Made by a program: the position numbers and the translations under genes. 64,000 bases of DNA from Streptomyces coeruleorubidus (GTDB taxonomy: Bacteria > Actinomycetota > Actinomycetes > Streptomycetales > Streptomycetaceae): assembly GCF_008705135.1 (NCBI RefSeq), contig NZ_CP023694.1, positions 8,283,001 to 8,347,000 on the forward strand, written 5' to 3'. The notes beneath the pieces are model-generated. The model was not told where the DNA came from. It made no database searches and saw only the letters and a list, made by a program, of their open reading frames with translations. How positions within the stretch are numbered: position 1 is the first letter of the stretch; every line of letters starts with the position of its first letter. Shown here piece by piece: positions 47,434 to 55,510 of the stretch.

Positions 47434-48462
47434 AGCGCGGTCCGGGAGGGCACGCTGTACGCCCGGACCCTGCCGTCGCGCCAGGCGGCGATCAGCAGAT
47501 GCGGGCCCGCCCAGGCGAGCGCGGCGACCGCGGTGCCGTCCCCGTCCAGCTCGCGCGCGGGCCGAAGCAGCGACTGGGGCCGGCCCGCGGTGGCGTGCCA
47601 CAGCGCGATCGTGCCGTCGTGGCCGCCGCTGGCCAGGTGCCCGGCGGGGCCGGGACGCCAGGTGAGCGCGGTGATCGTCTCGTGGCACCGCAGGGAGCGG
47701 GGCGCGGTGCCGGCCGGTCCCTTGCCGGAGAAGTCCCAGACGGTGACGTCCGGGGCGCCGTCGGCGGCCAGCCAGAAGCCGGTGTCGTCGAAGGCGAGGC
47801 GGGAGACCTTCTCCGGGTAGCCGGACATGGTCAGCTCGCTGCCGTCCCGGGTGCGCCAGATATGGATGGAGGCGTCCTGGTTGCCGCTGCAGATCCACTT
47901 GCCGGTGGGGGGCGACGGCGAGGGCGAGGTGGGAGCCGACGTAGGGGTAGGTCACCACCGGTTTCTCGGTGTGGCGCTCGTGCCCGCGTACGGCACCGTA
48001 GGCGGCCACCGCGAGGCGCCGTCCCTGCCGTAGCCAGGCCAGGTCGGTGACGGTGGAGGCCGCGGGTTCCGTACGCCACAGCTCCTGGCCGTCGGTGTCG
48101 AGGACGAGTGCCCGCCGCCCGGAGGCGACCGCGACGCGGGCCTCGTCCGCCCATGCCGCGGCGGCCGACCAGGCGCCCGGCTCACGGACGACCGTACGGC
48201 TGTCGGCGCGCCGCCACAGCGCGTACCCCATGGGGCCGGTCACCGCCAACTGCCCCGCGTCGGGGGAGAGCTCGACGCGCAGTGCGCCGCCGGGCAGCTC
48301 CAGCGCGCCCATCTCGGCGCCCATCGCGGCGTCCAGGACCGTGACCGTGCCCTCGGCTCCGGTGACGGCCACCAGGTCGCCGCGGGCGCTGAGCGCGACC
48401 GGCGCGTCGTCGACCGTGAGCTCCCAGGCCACGGCGAGATCGGAATCGACGATGAGGCTCAC
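47430..48462 (-). pseudogene. WD40-repeat protein, frameshifted
   Basis: From the GTG at 48462 a WD40-like beta-propeller runs in one frame for about 180 codons to a G6 run (47907-47912). The remaining repeats, beginning TGKWICSGNQDASIHIW and ending at 47430, are in another frame. One extra base in the run explains the break. Repeats include LAFDDTGFWLAADGAPDVTVWDFSG and HLASGGHDGTIALWH. It is coupled by overlaps to the CobW gene upstream and the ferredoxin-like gene downstream. A sequencing error in the homopolymer is as likely as a true lesion. Confidence 0.8.
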
Positions 48463-49484
48463 GCGGCGGCTCCCGCCGTGGCCAGGCAGTCGGCGAACCC
48501 GCGCTCCAGTGCCTCGCGGTCGAGGTTGCGTCCGATGAACACCAGCTTGCTGCCGCGCGGTTCGTCCTCGCGCCACTCGCGCCCGAGGGTGCCGTCGAGC
48601 AGCATGTGGACGCCCTGGAAGACGTACTGCTTCGGTTCGCCGGCCAGGGCGAGGATGCCCTTGGAGCGGAAGATGTCGACGCCCTTGGTGCGCAGTAGGT
48701 GGCCGAGCCAGGCGTTGAGGCGGTTGTCGTCGAGCTCGCCGCCCAGTTCGATGCCGACCGAGGTGACGGTGGTGTCGTGCTGGTGCTCGGTCTCGGTGAG
48801 GAAGGACGGGTCGTCGGCGAGCACCCGCTGGAGGTCGAAGGCGCCCACGTCCAGGATCTGCCGGAGGTCGACGCCGGCGTGCCGGGCGCGCAGGATCTGC
48901 ACCGGCGCGTTGATCGAGCGGATGCGGGCCTCCACTTCGGCGAGGGTGGCGTCGTCGGCCAGGTCCGTCTTGTTGAGCACCACGCGGTCGGCGAAGGCGA
49001 TCTGCTCGACGGCCTCGTTCTCCACGCCTTCCGGCTTGACCTCGTCCAGGTGCTGGAGCACGTGGGCGGCGTCGACGAGCGTGATGATGGCGTCCAGACG
49101 CAGCTGGGCGGCTATCTCGTCGTCCATGAAGAAGGTCTGCGCGACCGGTGCGGGGTCGGCGAGTCCGGTGGTCTCGATGAGGATGTGGTCGAACTGCTCG
49201 CGGCGGCGCATCAGTGCGGCCAGGATGCGGATGAGGTCCCCGCGCACGGTGCAGCAGATGCAGCCGTTGTTCATTTCGAAGATCTCTTCCTCTGCGTCGA
49301 GGACGAGCGCGTCGTCGATGCCGACTTCGCCGAACTCGTTCTCGATGACGGCGATCCGCATGCCGTGGTGCTCGGTGAGGATGCGGTTGAGGAGAGTGGT
49401 CTTGCCCGAGCCGAGGAAGCCGGTCAGTACGGTGACGGGCACGCGCCCGTCGCGCGGCGCGTCCGTGGTGGTCGTTTCGCTCAT
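48459..49484 (-). CDS. CobW/COG0523 family GTPase
   Basis: This 341-residue G3E GTPase has Walker A GFLGSGKTT (22-30), CxCC (C74, C76, C77), the ETTGLADPAP switch, NKTD and a CobW_C domain ending GFADCLATAG. It includes HQHDTT before the C-terminal domain as a possible extra metal site. It probably delivers zinc to client proteins in scarcity. It overlaps the WD40 gene by four bases and is six bases downstream of the small protein gene. It is the second paralogue in the window. Confidence 0.92.
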   Translation of the reverse strand: MSETTTTDAPRDGRVPVTVLTGFLGSGKTTLLNRILTEHHGMRIAVIENEFGEVGIDDALVLDAEEEIFEMNNGCICCTVRGDLIRILAALMRRREQFDHILIETTGLADPAPVAQTFFMDDEIAAQLRLDAIITLVDAAHVLQHLDEVKPEGVENEAVEQIAFADRVVLNKTDLADDATLAEVEARIRSINAPVQILRARHAGVDLRQILDVGAFDLQRVLADDPSFLTETEHQHDTTVTSVGIELGGELDDNRLNAWLGHLLRTKGVDIFRSKGILALAGEPKQYVFQGVHMLLDGTLGREWREDEPRGSKLVFIGRNLDREALERGFADCLATAGAAA

Positions 49485-49489
49485 CAGGG

Positions 49490-49771
49490 TCAGGCTCCTT
49501 CGGGTGCGGTGGTGAGCAGGACGGCTTTGAGGTCGTCTTCGGTGACTTCGTCAGTGGGCCGGTGCAGTGTCCAGCGGCGGGCCGGGCCGTTCATCGGCAG
49601 GACGGCGACGACCGTCTCCAGGGGCGGGCAGCCCGGTTCCGTGCAGGCGAGCTGGCGGATCAGGACGGCGGTGTCGTCGTCGAGTTGCAGCAGGGTGCGC
49701 ACGGTCTCCTTCAGCTCGCGCAGGTGCGGGCTCGGTGCGGCGGGGCTTCCTGGCCCGAATCCCAGGGGCAT
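49490..49771 (-). CDS. Conserved small protein of the CobW operon
   Basis: This 93-residue soluble protein has one helix (LRELKETVRTLLQLD) then a beta-rich part with CTEPGCPP and WTLHRP. It sits between the Fur-family gene and the CobW GTPase, 14 and 5 bases away, with GAGGAG before its ATG. Small proteins in this position accompany actinobacterial CobW genes and could be metal-binding adaptors. No domain is recognised. Confidence 0.7.
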   Translation of the reverse strand: MPLGFGPGSPAAPSPHLRELKETVRTLLQLDDDTAVLIRQLACTEPGCPPLETVVAVLPMNGPARRWTLHRPTDEVTEDDLKAVLLTTAPEGA

Positions 49772-49785
49772 GGCGGCGGTTCTCC

Positions 49786-50202
49786 TCAATTGGTGGCTGG
49801 TTGGCAGCCGGCGCAGACGCCGGTGAGTTCGACGGTGTGTTCCACCGCAGCGAATCCGGAGTCGGATGCGATTCGTCCCGCCCACTCCTCGACCACCTCG
49901 GAGTCCACCGGGCTGCTGCTGCCGCAGGCACGGCAGATCAGGTAGTGGCGGTGGCCGTCGCCGGGCCGCCACCGGTAGAGCCGTTCACCGGCGCCGACAC
50001 CGGCCTGGACGACGTCGACCGCGTCCGCGGCCTCCAGGTCACGCAGTCCTCGGTAGACGGTGGTCAGGCCGATCCGAGTGCCATCGGCGGTCATGCGCGC
50101 GTGCAGATCCTGTGCGGAGATGAAGTCGTGACAGTTCGCGAGAGCTTCCAGAAGGGCCGAGCGCTGCCGGGTGGGTCGTTGCTGGGTCGTCAGGGCGCTC
50201 AC
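49786..50202 (-). CDS. Fur-family regulator, Zur-like
   Basis: This 138-residue protein has the Fur winged helix with ISAQDLHARMTADGTRIGLTTVYRGLRDL as recognition region. The dimer/metal domain has HRHYLICRACG and CAGC, giving the two CxxC structural zinc pairs. Placement before a small protein and a CobW GTPase, with a Zur-like box upstream, favours zinc over iron. The GTG at 50202 has AGGAGG nine bases upstream. It differs from the usual single genomic Zur and may be a paralogue. Confidence 0.85.
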   Translation of the reverse strand: MSALTTQQRPTRQRSALLEALANCHDFISAQDLHARMTADGTRIGLTTVYRGLRDLEAADAVDVVQAGVGAGERLYRWRPGDGHRHYLICRACGSSSPVDSEVVEEWAGRIASDSGFAAVEHTVELTGVCAGCQPATN

Positions 50203-50539
50203 ACCGATGTTCACCTCCTGGTGGCGTGCCGAACGAAGCCTAGATGAAAATGAAATCCATATCCATATGAACGATAGCTCATGTGTGGGCGGGGTGCGAG
50301 TAGGGCCTGTCCGCGGTTGCCCGGAGAGGGGAGGCGTTGGCTGTCTGCGTGAACTCGGCGTGCTGGGTTGCCTGGCCCGGGGGCTGAGTAACGCCGAACC
50401 GGCCACCCACCTTCGCCTGTCCTGAACGGCGATGAAGGGGGCGGGGGCCCGGATTGCAGATGCACTCTCTGCCGCTCCTCGGGCCTCGCAGTGGCCGGCG
50501 GTGCGGCCCGGCCCGTTATGGCCCCTGGGTCATCCGCAG
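50203..50539. other. Upstream region of the Zur-like operon
   Basis: No gene is seen. It holds the candidate operator at 50245, and further upstream only sequence bordering an acyltransferase remnant. Confidence 0.4.
50245..50260 (-). promoter_or_regulatory. Candidate Zur operator of the Zur-CobW operon
   Basis: TGAAAATGAAATCCAT lies 43 bases upstream of the Fur-family start and matches the rpmF-cobW operator at 14 of 16 positions. It sits in an AT-rich patch that likely includes the promoter and would allow autoregulation. Confidence 0.6.
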
Positions 50540-50951
50540 AAGCGCTGCCCGCGCTCAAGCTGCTGGGGCTGATCGCCTGGCAGGTTCCGATGACCGAACA
50601 CAGCGGGTGGAACCCCGTGTGGTGCTCGGTCGGATTCCTGGCCGCCGCCGTTCTGTCGGCCGTGGTCGTGCCCGCGATGGACCTGTGCCCGCAGGTGTGG
50701 CCGTCCCGGCTCCTGTCGCTCTCCGCGCTGGCGTGGGTCGGGCGCAACCTCAGCTACGGGACCTGTGGCACTACCCCGTCCTCAGGTTGCTCTCCGAACT
50801 GGGCATGGACGGCGGCTGGCTGCTCTGGGCCGGCGTCACGGCAACGGTCGTGGCGGCTCTCGCTTCGTACCTCCTCATCGAGTGGCCCTTGCTGCGACGT
50901 GATCGGTTCAGCGTGCGCAAGTTGGTGCTGGTTGTCGCTGCGGCGCGTTGA
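50540..50951 (+). pseudogene. Acyltransferase 3 family C-terminal remnant
   Basis: The fragment has two to three membrane helices, then WVGRNLSYG in one frame and LWHYPVLRLLSELG in another. Together these give the usual GRxSYGxYLWHxPV motif of membrane O-acyltransferases. The N-terminal two-thirds are missing and a one-base deletion or two-base insertion lies at about 50757-50768. It ends LIEWPLLRRD. Confidence 0.7.
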
Positions 50952-51052
50952 CGAGCCCTGCGGCAGAGCTTTCAAGAGGGGCCCGGCCGTTGCCACCGGG
51001 TTATGGGCGTCGGCAGGGTCCGGGACTCTGGTCAGGGTGAGCCGGCGGGCCG

Positions 51053-51595
51053 TCAGCAGATCGGCGCTTGGGGGACGTCCTTGCCGTACTTCGTCAGGGA
51101 GCACACCGTCTTCGCGGAGATCTTCCACGTGTCGTCCTGGCGTACGGACGCACCCGGTCCGTCCGGCCCGACCTTCGTGGCGTCAGAGAAAAGGGTGTAG
51201 TCGACACGCGCATGCAGGTCGGAGGTGAAGGTCACCGCATCGACGCGTATCCGGAGCGTGCGTGTCTCCGGGTCTTTGACGAGCGCCTCGATCATGAGCT
51301 GGTACTCGTTGCCGCTCTCCGCGACATCCGCCTTGTCCTCGACGGAAGTCTCAGGGCTGAAGAATCGCGCCCAAGCGTCGCGAACCTCCTCTTCGGCTTC
51401 GGCAGGATCTTCCGGGGCACTTGCCGTCGGGGTCGGGGACTGTGAGGTGGTGGGAGGCAGCGTGCGGCTCGGTGTGCTGGTCGACGTGAAGGTCGGGGGT
51501 GTCGGCCGGGGTTCGTCGTCCGTGCACGAGACGGCGGCTGCGAGGAGTGCGGCCGCCGCGACGACGGCGGGAAGTGATCGCCGTTGTGGGCCCAT
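51053..51595 (-). CDS. Lipoprotein, 180 residues, possible NTF2-like domain
   Basis: This protein has a lipoprotein signal (LLAAAVSC), a Thr/Ser/Pro linker and a C-terminal domain starting EAEEEVRDAWARFFSPETSVEDK, as in the low-molecular-weight lipoproteins of mycobacteria that carry an NTF2-like fold. The C-terminal Cys pair (VCSL and PIC) may bridge. The ligand is unknown. Confidence 0.78.
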   Translation of the reverse strand: MGPQRRSLPAVVAAAALLAAAVSCTDDEPRPTPPTFTSTSTPSRTLPPTTSQSPTPTASAPEDPAEAEEEVRDAWARFFSPETSVEDKADVAESGNEYQLMIEALVKDPETRTLRIRVDAVTFTSDLHARVDYTLFSDATKVGPDGPGASVRQDDTWKISAKTVCSLTKYGKDVPQAPIC

Positions 51596-51669
51596 GGTTC
51601 CTCCTCAGAGGCGCTCATGGGACCGCGTTCCCCGTCTTGCAGCGGCTCATCCTCGCTTGGTGTGACGGC

Positions 51670-51792
51670 ATGGCCGACGGGCATCAATCGAGTGTGAGTC
51701 CATGGATGCGTCGTGTCGGCTTGGCCGTCTGGTTGGTGACCGCCGTGATCGTCGTGGTGATCGCGGCCTTCTGGGGCATTCAGAGGATCTGA
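51670..51792 (+). CDS. Possible 40-residue membrane peptide
   Basis: MADGHQSSVSPWMRRVG precedes a single hydrophobic helix (AVWLVTAVIVVVIAAFWG). No ribosome site is evident and it lies between two other genes. It may be a real small membrane protein or chance. Confidence 0.35.
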   Translation: MADGHQSSVSPWMRRVGLAVWLVTAVIVVVIAAFWGIQRI

Positions 51793-51862
51793 GCCGGTTG
51801 GTGGTCGCGAGGCCAGCGCGTCGCACGGCAGCCATGCGTAATCGAGCAACTACGCTGCGTTT

Positions 51863-52276
51863 GTGACCCTTGTGATGGCCGGCCGCAGCACCCAGCGTCC
51901 CGTGCCATCCGTGCTGCTCATCGGACTGATCCTTTTGGTGGCGACCCACTTGCTGGGCGCCCTGCACGGGCCGGGCTTCCTCGGTCCCCACAGGTCGCTC
52001 ACCGCCGTGGGCGCGGTACAGCCGGTTGCCGAGGTTGAGGCGGCGGTCGGGTCCGAGCACGGACACAGTCACGAAGCCGCTCAGGACGTCGGGCACGCGG
52101 TGGACCGCGTCCGGGACTCGGGCGGCCATCCTGTCCATGCTCCGCTGATCATCGAGCCCGTCGCCAGTAGGCCCGTCTCTGAGGCATCGCTCGGCCGCGT
52201 CGGCCCAGCCGAAGGTGATGTGGGGCCGGGAGGCGGTCGGTCCGCATGCGCACGGCATTGCGTCTGGCGGCAGTAG
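51863..52276 (+). CDS. Hypothetical protein with one membrane helix and His-rich tail
   Basis: This 137-residue protein begins with GTG, has one helix (about residues 15-33) and an extracytoplasmic part with HGHSHEAAQDVGHAV and a final CARHC. This is like small His-containing membrane proteins near metal genes. No family is assigned with confidence. It lies upstream of the PLP enzyme gene on the same strand. Confidence 0.5.
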   Translation: MTLVMAGRSTQRPVPSVLLIGLILLVATHLLGALHGPGFLGPHRSLTAVGAVQPVAEVEAAVGSEHGHSHEAAQDVGHAVDRVRDSGGHPVHAPLIIEPVASRPVSEASLGRVGPAEGDVGPGGGRSACARHCVWRQ

Positions 52277-52405
52277 GCACAGCCCGCATGCCCTGACCTG
52301 GGCCGCGCCGCGACGGCGGCAGCCCACGGTCCGGCGTGCCCGCGCGCCCCTGTACCGCCAGCACCGCGCCCGCCCGACCGGTGGGTGCGAAGGAGCCGTA
52401 CCTTC

Positions 52406-53533
52406 ATGGACCCCACCCTTTTCGAATCCCTCATCCCCGTCGGGGGCGACACTCCCGTCCCTCCGATCGCCCGCCACCCGGCCCACCTGGTGGGCAACAC
52501 CCCGGTCCTGTGGATCGACGAGCCGTTCGCCCCGCCGGGCCGGGGCTTCCACGCCAAGCTGGAAGGCGCCAATCCGGGCGGTATCAAGGACCGGCCCGGT
52601 CTGCACATGATCCGCGAGGCGAGGTGCCGTGGCGACCTCGCGCCGGGTGCGCCGATCGTCGAGTCCTCCAGCGGCACCCTTGGGCTCGGGCTCGCCCTGG
52701 CCGGGCTGACGTACGGTCACCCGGTCACCGTCGTCACCGATCCGGGCATGGAGCCGTCGATGGTGCGCCTGCTCACCGCACTCGGCGCACACGTCGACCA
52801 GGTCGCCGCCCCGCATCACGACGGTGGCTGGCAGCGGGCCCGCCGCGAGCGCGTCGCCGAACTCCTGGCCGATGTCCCGGGGACGTACTGCCCGGACCAG
52901 TACCACAACCCCGACAACGCGGCCGCCTACCGGCCACTGGCCGCCGAACTCCTCGCCCAACTCGGTCGCGTGGACGTCCTGGTGGCGGCGGTGGGCACGG
53001 GCGGACACTCGGCCGGCATCACGTCGGGGCTACGCGAGCGGTGCCCCGGGCTGAAGCTGATCGGCGTGGACGCGGTCGGCTCGACGATCTTCGGGCAGCC
53101 TGCCGGGCCGCGGCTGATGCGCGGGCTGGGGTCGAGTATCCATCCGTCGAATGTGGACTACGACGCCTTCACCGAGGTCCACTGGGTGGCCCCGGGCGAG
53201 GCGGTGTGGGCCTGCCGTCAGCTCGCCCGCCGACATTACGCATCTGGCGGCTGGAGCGTCGGTGCGGTGGCGCTGGTCGCCGGGTGGGTGGCACGGACGT
53301 ATCCGACGGGCACACGGATCGCCGCCGTGTTCCCGGACGGCCCGCACCGCTACCTGGAGACCGTCTACAACGACGCCTGGTGCCGCGAACACGACCTCCT
53401 CGGCCACCGACCCGCGCCGGAGCCCGACGAGATCGCCGAGCAGGACGAGTGCGTCGTGACCGGGTGGACGCGGTGCAGTCGCGTGCGGGACCCGCTGGGT
53501 CGCAAGGCCGCGGCGAAGGCGGGTGCGCGATGA
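52406..53533 (+). CDS. PLP-dependent cysteine synthase-family enzyme
   Basis: This 375-residue fold-type II PLP enzyme has the Schiff-base lysine K61 in NPGGIKDRPG and SSSGTLGLGLALAG as phosphate/substrate loop. A glycine-rich AVGTGGHSAG binds the PLP phosphate. Members include O-acetylserine sulfhydrylases and enzymes of diaminopropionate or cystathionine formation. It overlaps the MFS exporter gene by four bases (ATGA) and may make a small amino-acid product exported by it. The ATG at 52406 has AAGGAG at good spacing. Confidence 0.85.
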   Translation: MDPTLFESLIPVGGDTPVPPIARHPAHLVGNTPVLWIDEPFAPPGRGFHAKLEGANPGGIKDRPGLHMIREARCRGDLAPGAPIVESSSGTLGLGLALAGLTYGHPVTVVTDPGMEPSMVRLLTALGAHVDQVAAPHHDGGWQRARRERVAELLADVPGTYCPDQYHNPDNAAAYRPLAAELLAQLGRVDVLVAAVGTGGHSAGITSGLRERCPGLKLIGVDAVGSTIFGQPAGPRLMRGLGSSIHPSNVDYDAFTEVHWVAPGEAVWACRQLARRHYASGGWSVGAVALVAGWVARTYPTGTRIAAVFPDGPHRYLETVYNDAWCREHDLLGHRPAPEPDEIAEQDECVVTGWTRCSRVRDPLGRKAAAKAGAR

Positions 53534-54792
53534 GGCGGCTGCGGGTCCAGGTGGCCTCCTTCGACCGTCCGGTCCGGCTGCTGATGGTGAACCAGTTCGC
53601 CATCAACCTCGGCTTCTACATGCTCATGCCCTACCTCGCCGATCATCTGGCCCACGGCCTCGGGTACGCGGCCTGGGCGGTCGGACTCGTGCTCGGCGTG
53701 CGCAACCTCTCCCAGCAGGGCATGTTCCTCGTCGGCGGCACGCTGGCCGACCGGTACGGCTGCAAGCCGATGATCCTCGCCGGCTGTGCCCTGCGGACGG
53801 TCGCCTTCGCCCTGCTCGCGGTGGCGGGCAGCCTCCCCACGCTGATCATCGCCTCGGCGCTGACGGGCCTTGCGGGGGCGCTGTTCAATCCGGCCGTGCG
53901 CGCGTATCTCGCGGCGGAGGCCGGAGAAGAGCGGCGCGTCGAGGCGTTCTCCGTCTTCAACGTCTTCTACCAGGCGGGCATCCTCGTCGGCCCGCTCGCC
54001 GGACTCGCCCTGCTGACCTGGGACTTCAGCGCGGTGTGTGCGGTGGCCGCGCTGATCTTCGGCGCGCTGGCCGTCCTTCAGGCCCGGGCCCTGCCGGCCC
54101 GCCCACCGGTCGACCGCAGCGCGGACCCGGCATGGCGGGCGGTGGCAGCCGACTGGCGCACCATCGCAGCCAACCGGCCCTTCCTGCTCTTCGCCGCCGC
54201 CATGTCCGGCTCCTACGTCCTCGCCTTCCAGGTCTACCTCGCTCTCCCGCTCCGAGCCCGGGAACTCTTCGGCGAGCAGGCCGGGTTGATGACGGGCGCG
54301 GTCTTCGCCGTCTCGGCGCTGGCCGCGCTGTCGGGCCAGCTGAAACTGACCGCCTGGGCGAAGCGGAGTCTGTCCGGGCCGCGGGCCATCGTGTACGGGC
54401 TGGTGGTGATGGGGGTGGCGTTCCTGCCGCTGCTGCCCGCTTCGCACGACGCGGTGGTCGGGGCAGGAGCCTTGGCGGTGTGCGCGGTATTGCTGGCCTG
54501 GGGCGGGGCGCTGCTCTACCCCTTCGAGATGGACACCGTCGTACGGCTTTCCGGAGACCGGCTGGTCGCGACGTACTACGGGGCCTACAACACTGCCTGC
54601 GGCATCGCGATCTCGCTGGGGAATCTCGCCGTCGGGGCGTTGTTCGACACCGGCGTCCGGTGGCTGCCGTGGGCCGCACTGGCCGCGACGGGGCTGGTGT
54701 GCGCGGGGCTGGTGGCGCAGTTGGACCGCGCCGGGTACCTGGCCCGGAAGCTGGTGCCGGTCCGGGTGGCCGGCGATGTCAGTGCCGGCTGA
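53530..54792 (+). CDS. MFS transporter, probable exporter
   Basis: This 420-residue protein has 11-12 helices, with the MFS signature GGTLADRYGCKP between helices 2 and 3. It is in the class of drug/siderophore exporters. Its start overlaps the PLP enzyme stop, and a SAM methyltransferase gene follows after 13 bases, so all three form a transcription unit. Confidence 0.85.
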   Translation: MRRLRVQVASFDRPVRLLMVNQFAINLGFYMLMPYLADHLAHGLGYAAWAVGLVLGVRNLSQQGMFLVGGTLADRYGCKPMILAGCALRTVAFALLAVAGSLPTLIIASALTGLAGALFNPAVRAYLAAEAGEERRVEAFSVFNVFYQAGILVGPLAGLALLTWDFSAVCAVAALIFGALAVLQARALPARPPVDRSADPAWRAVAADWRTIAANRPFLLFAAAMSGSYVLAFQVYLALPLRARELFGEQAGLMTGAVFAVSALAALSGQLKLTAWAKRSLSGPRAIVYGLVVMGVAFLPLLPASHDAVVGAGALAVCAVLLAWGGALLYPFEMDTVVRLSGDRLVATYYGAYNTACGIAISLGNLAVGALFDTGVRWLPWAALAATGLVCAGLVAQLDRAGYLARKLVPVRVAGDVSAG

Positions 54793-54805
54793 CAGGATCG
54801 GCCGC

Positions 54806-55459
54806 ATGACGAACTCTGCTGCTATCAGTGCGTACTGGGATGCCGCCGCTGACGCCTTCGACGACGAGCCGGACCACGGCCTGCGCCGTGCGGCGACCCG
54901 AACGGCGTGGGCGGTGTGCCTGGATGACTGGATGCCGCCCGCTGCCGTGGACGTCCTCGACGTGGGGTGTGGCACCGGGTCGCTCTCCCGCCTGCTGGCC
55001 GAGGCCGGGCACCGGGTAACCGCGGTGGACCTCGCCCCGAGGATGGTCGAACAGGCCCGGGGCAAGTTCACGACAGCGGGCCTCGAGGGCCGTTTCCTGG
55101 TGGGCGATGCCGCCAACCCGCCCACCGATCAGAACAGCTACGACGTCGTCCTGTCCCGCCACCTGCTGTGGACCCTGCCCGACCCCGACGCCGCTCTGCG
55201 GGACTGGATCTCACGGCTTCGTACGGGCGGCACGCTGATCCTGGTCGAAGGGCGGTGGCGGGAAGCCGGTCAGACCGGGCAGCCCTACGTGGCCGGCGCC
55301 GAGACCCTGCCCTGGCACCGAGGCATCGCCGCCGAAGAGCTGGCCGCCGCCGTCCGGCCCTTGGTGGCCGAGCTCCGCGTGGAAGACCTCAGCGACAAGC
55401 CCGACTTGTGGGGGCACCCGGTCAGCGACGAACGGTATGCGCTGATCGCCCGGGTCTGA
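54806..55459 (+). CDS. Class I SAM-dependent methyltransferase
   Basis: This 217-residue methyltransferase has DVLDVGCGTGSLSRLLAEAG at about residues 49-68, VTAVDLAPRMVEQAR and DVVLSRHLLWTLPDP. It belongs to the Methyltransf_11 type. It could act on the product of the PLP enzyme or be independent. It ends at a 22-bp terminator stem shared with the convergent MFS gene. Confidence 0.83.
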   Translation: MTNSAAISAYWDAAADAFDDEPDHGLRRAATRTAWAVCLDDWMPPAAVDVLDVGCGTGSLSRLLAEAGHRVTAVDLAPRMVEQARGKFTTAGLEGRFLVGDAANPPTDQNSYDVVLSRHLLWTLPDPDAALRDWISRLRTGGTLILVEGRWREAGQTGQPYVAGAETLPWHRGIAAEELAAAVRPLVAELRVEDLSDKPDLWGHPVSDERYALIARV

Positions 55460-55460
55460 T

Positions 55461-55510
55461 CCGGTGAGGAGCGGCCGCCGAGGAGCCGCTCGGCGGCCGC
55501 TCCTCACCGG
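55461..55510. terminator. 22-bp perfect bidirectional terminator stem
   Basis: The inverted repeat 55461-55482/55489-55510 has a 6-base loop. It lies between convergent genes and its right arm overlaps the last codons of the MFS gene. Confidence 0.85.
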
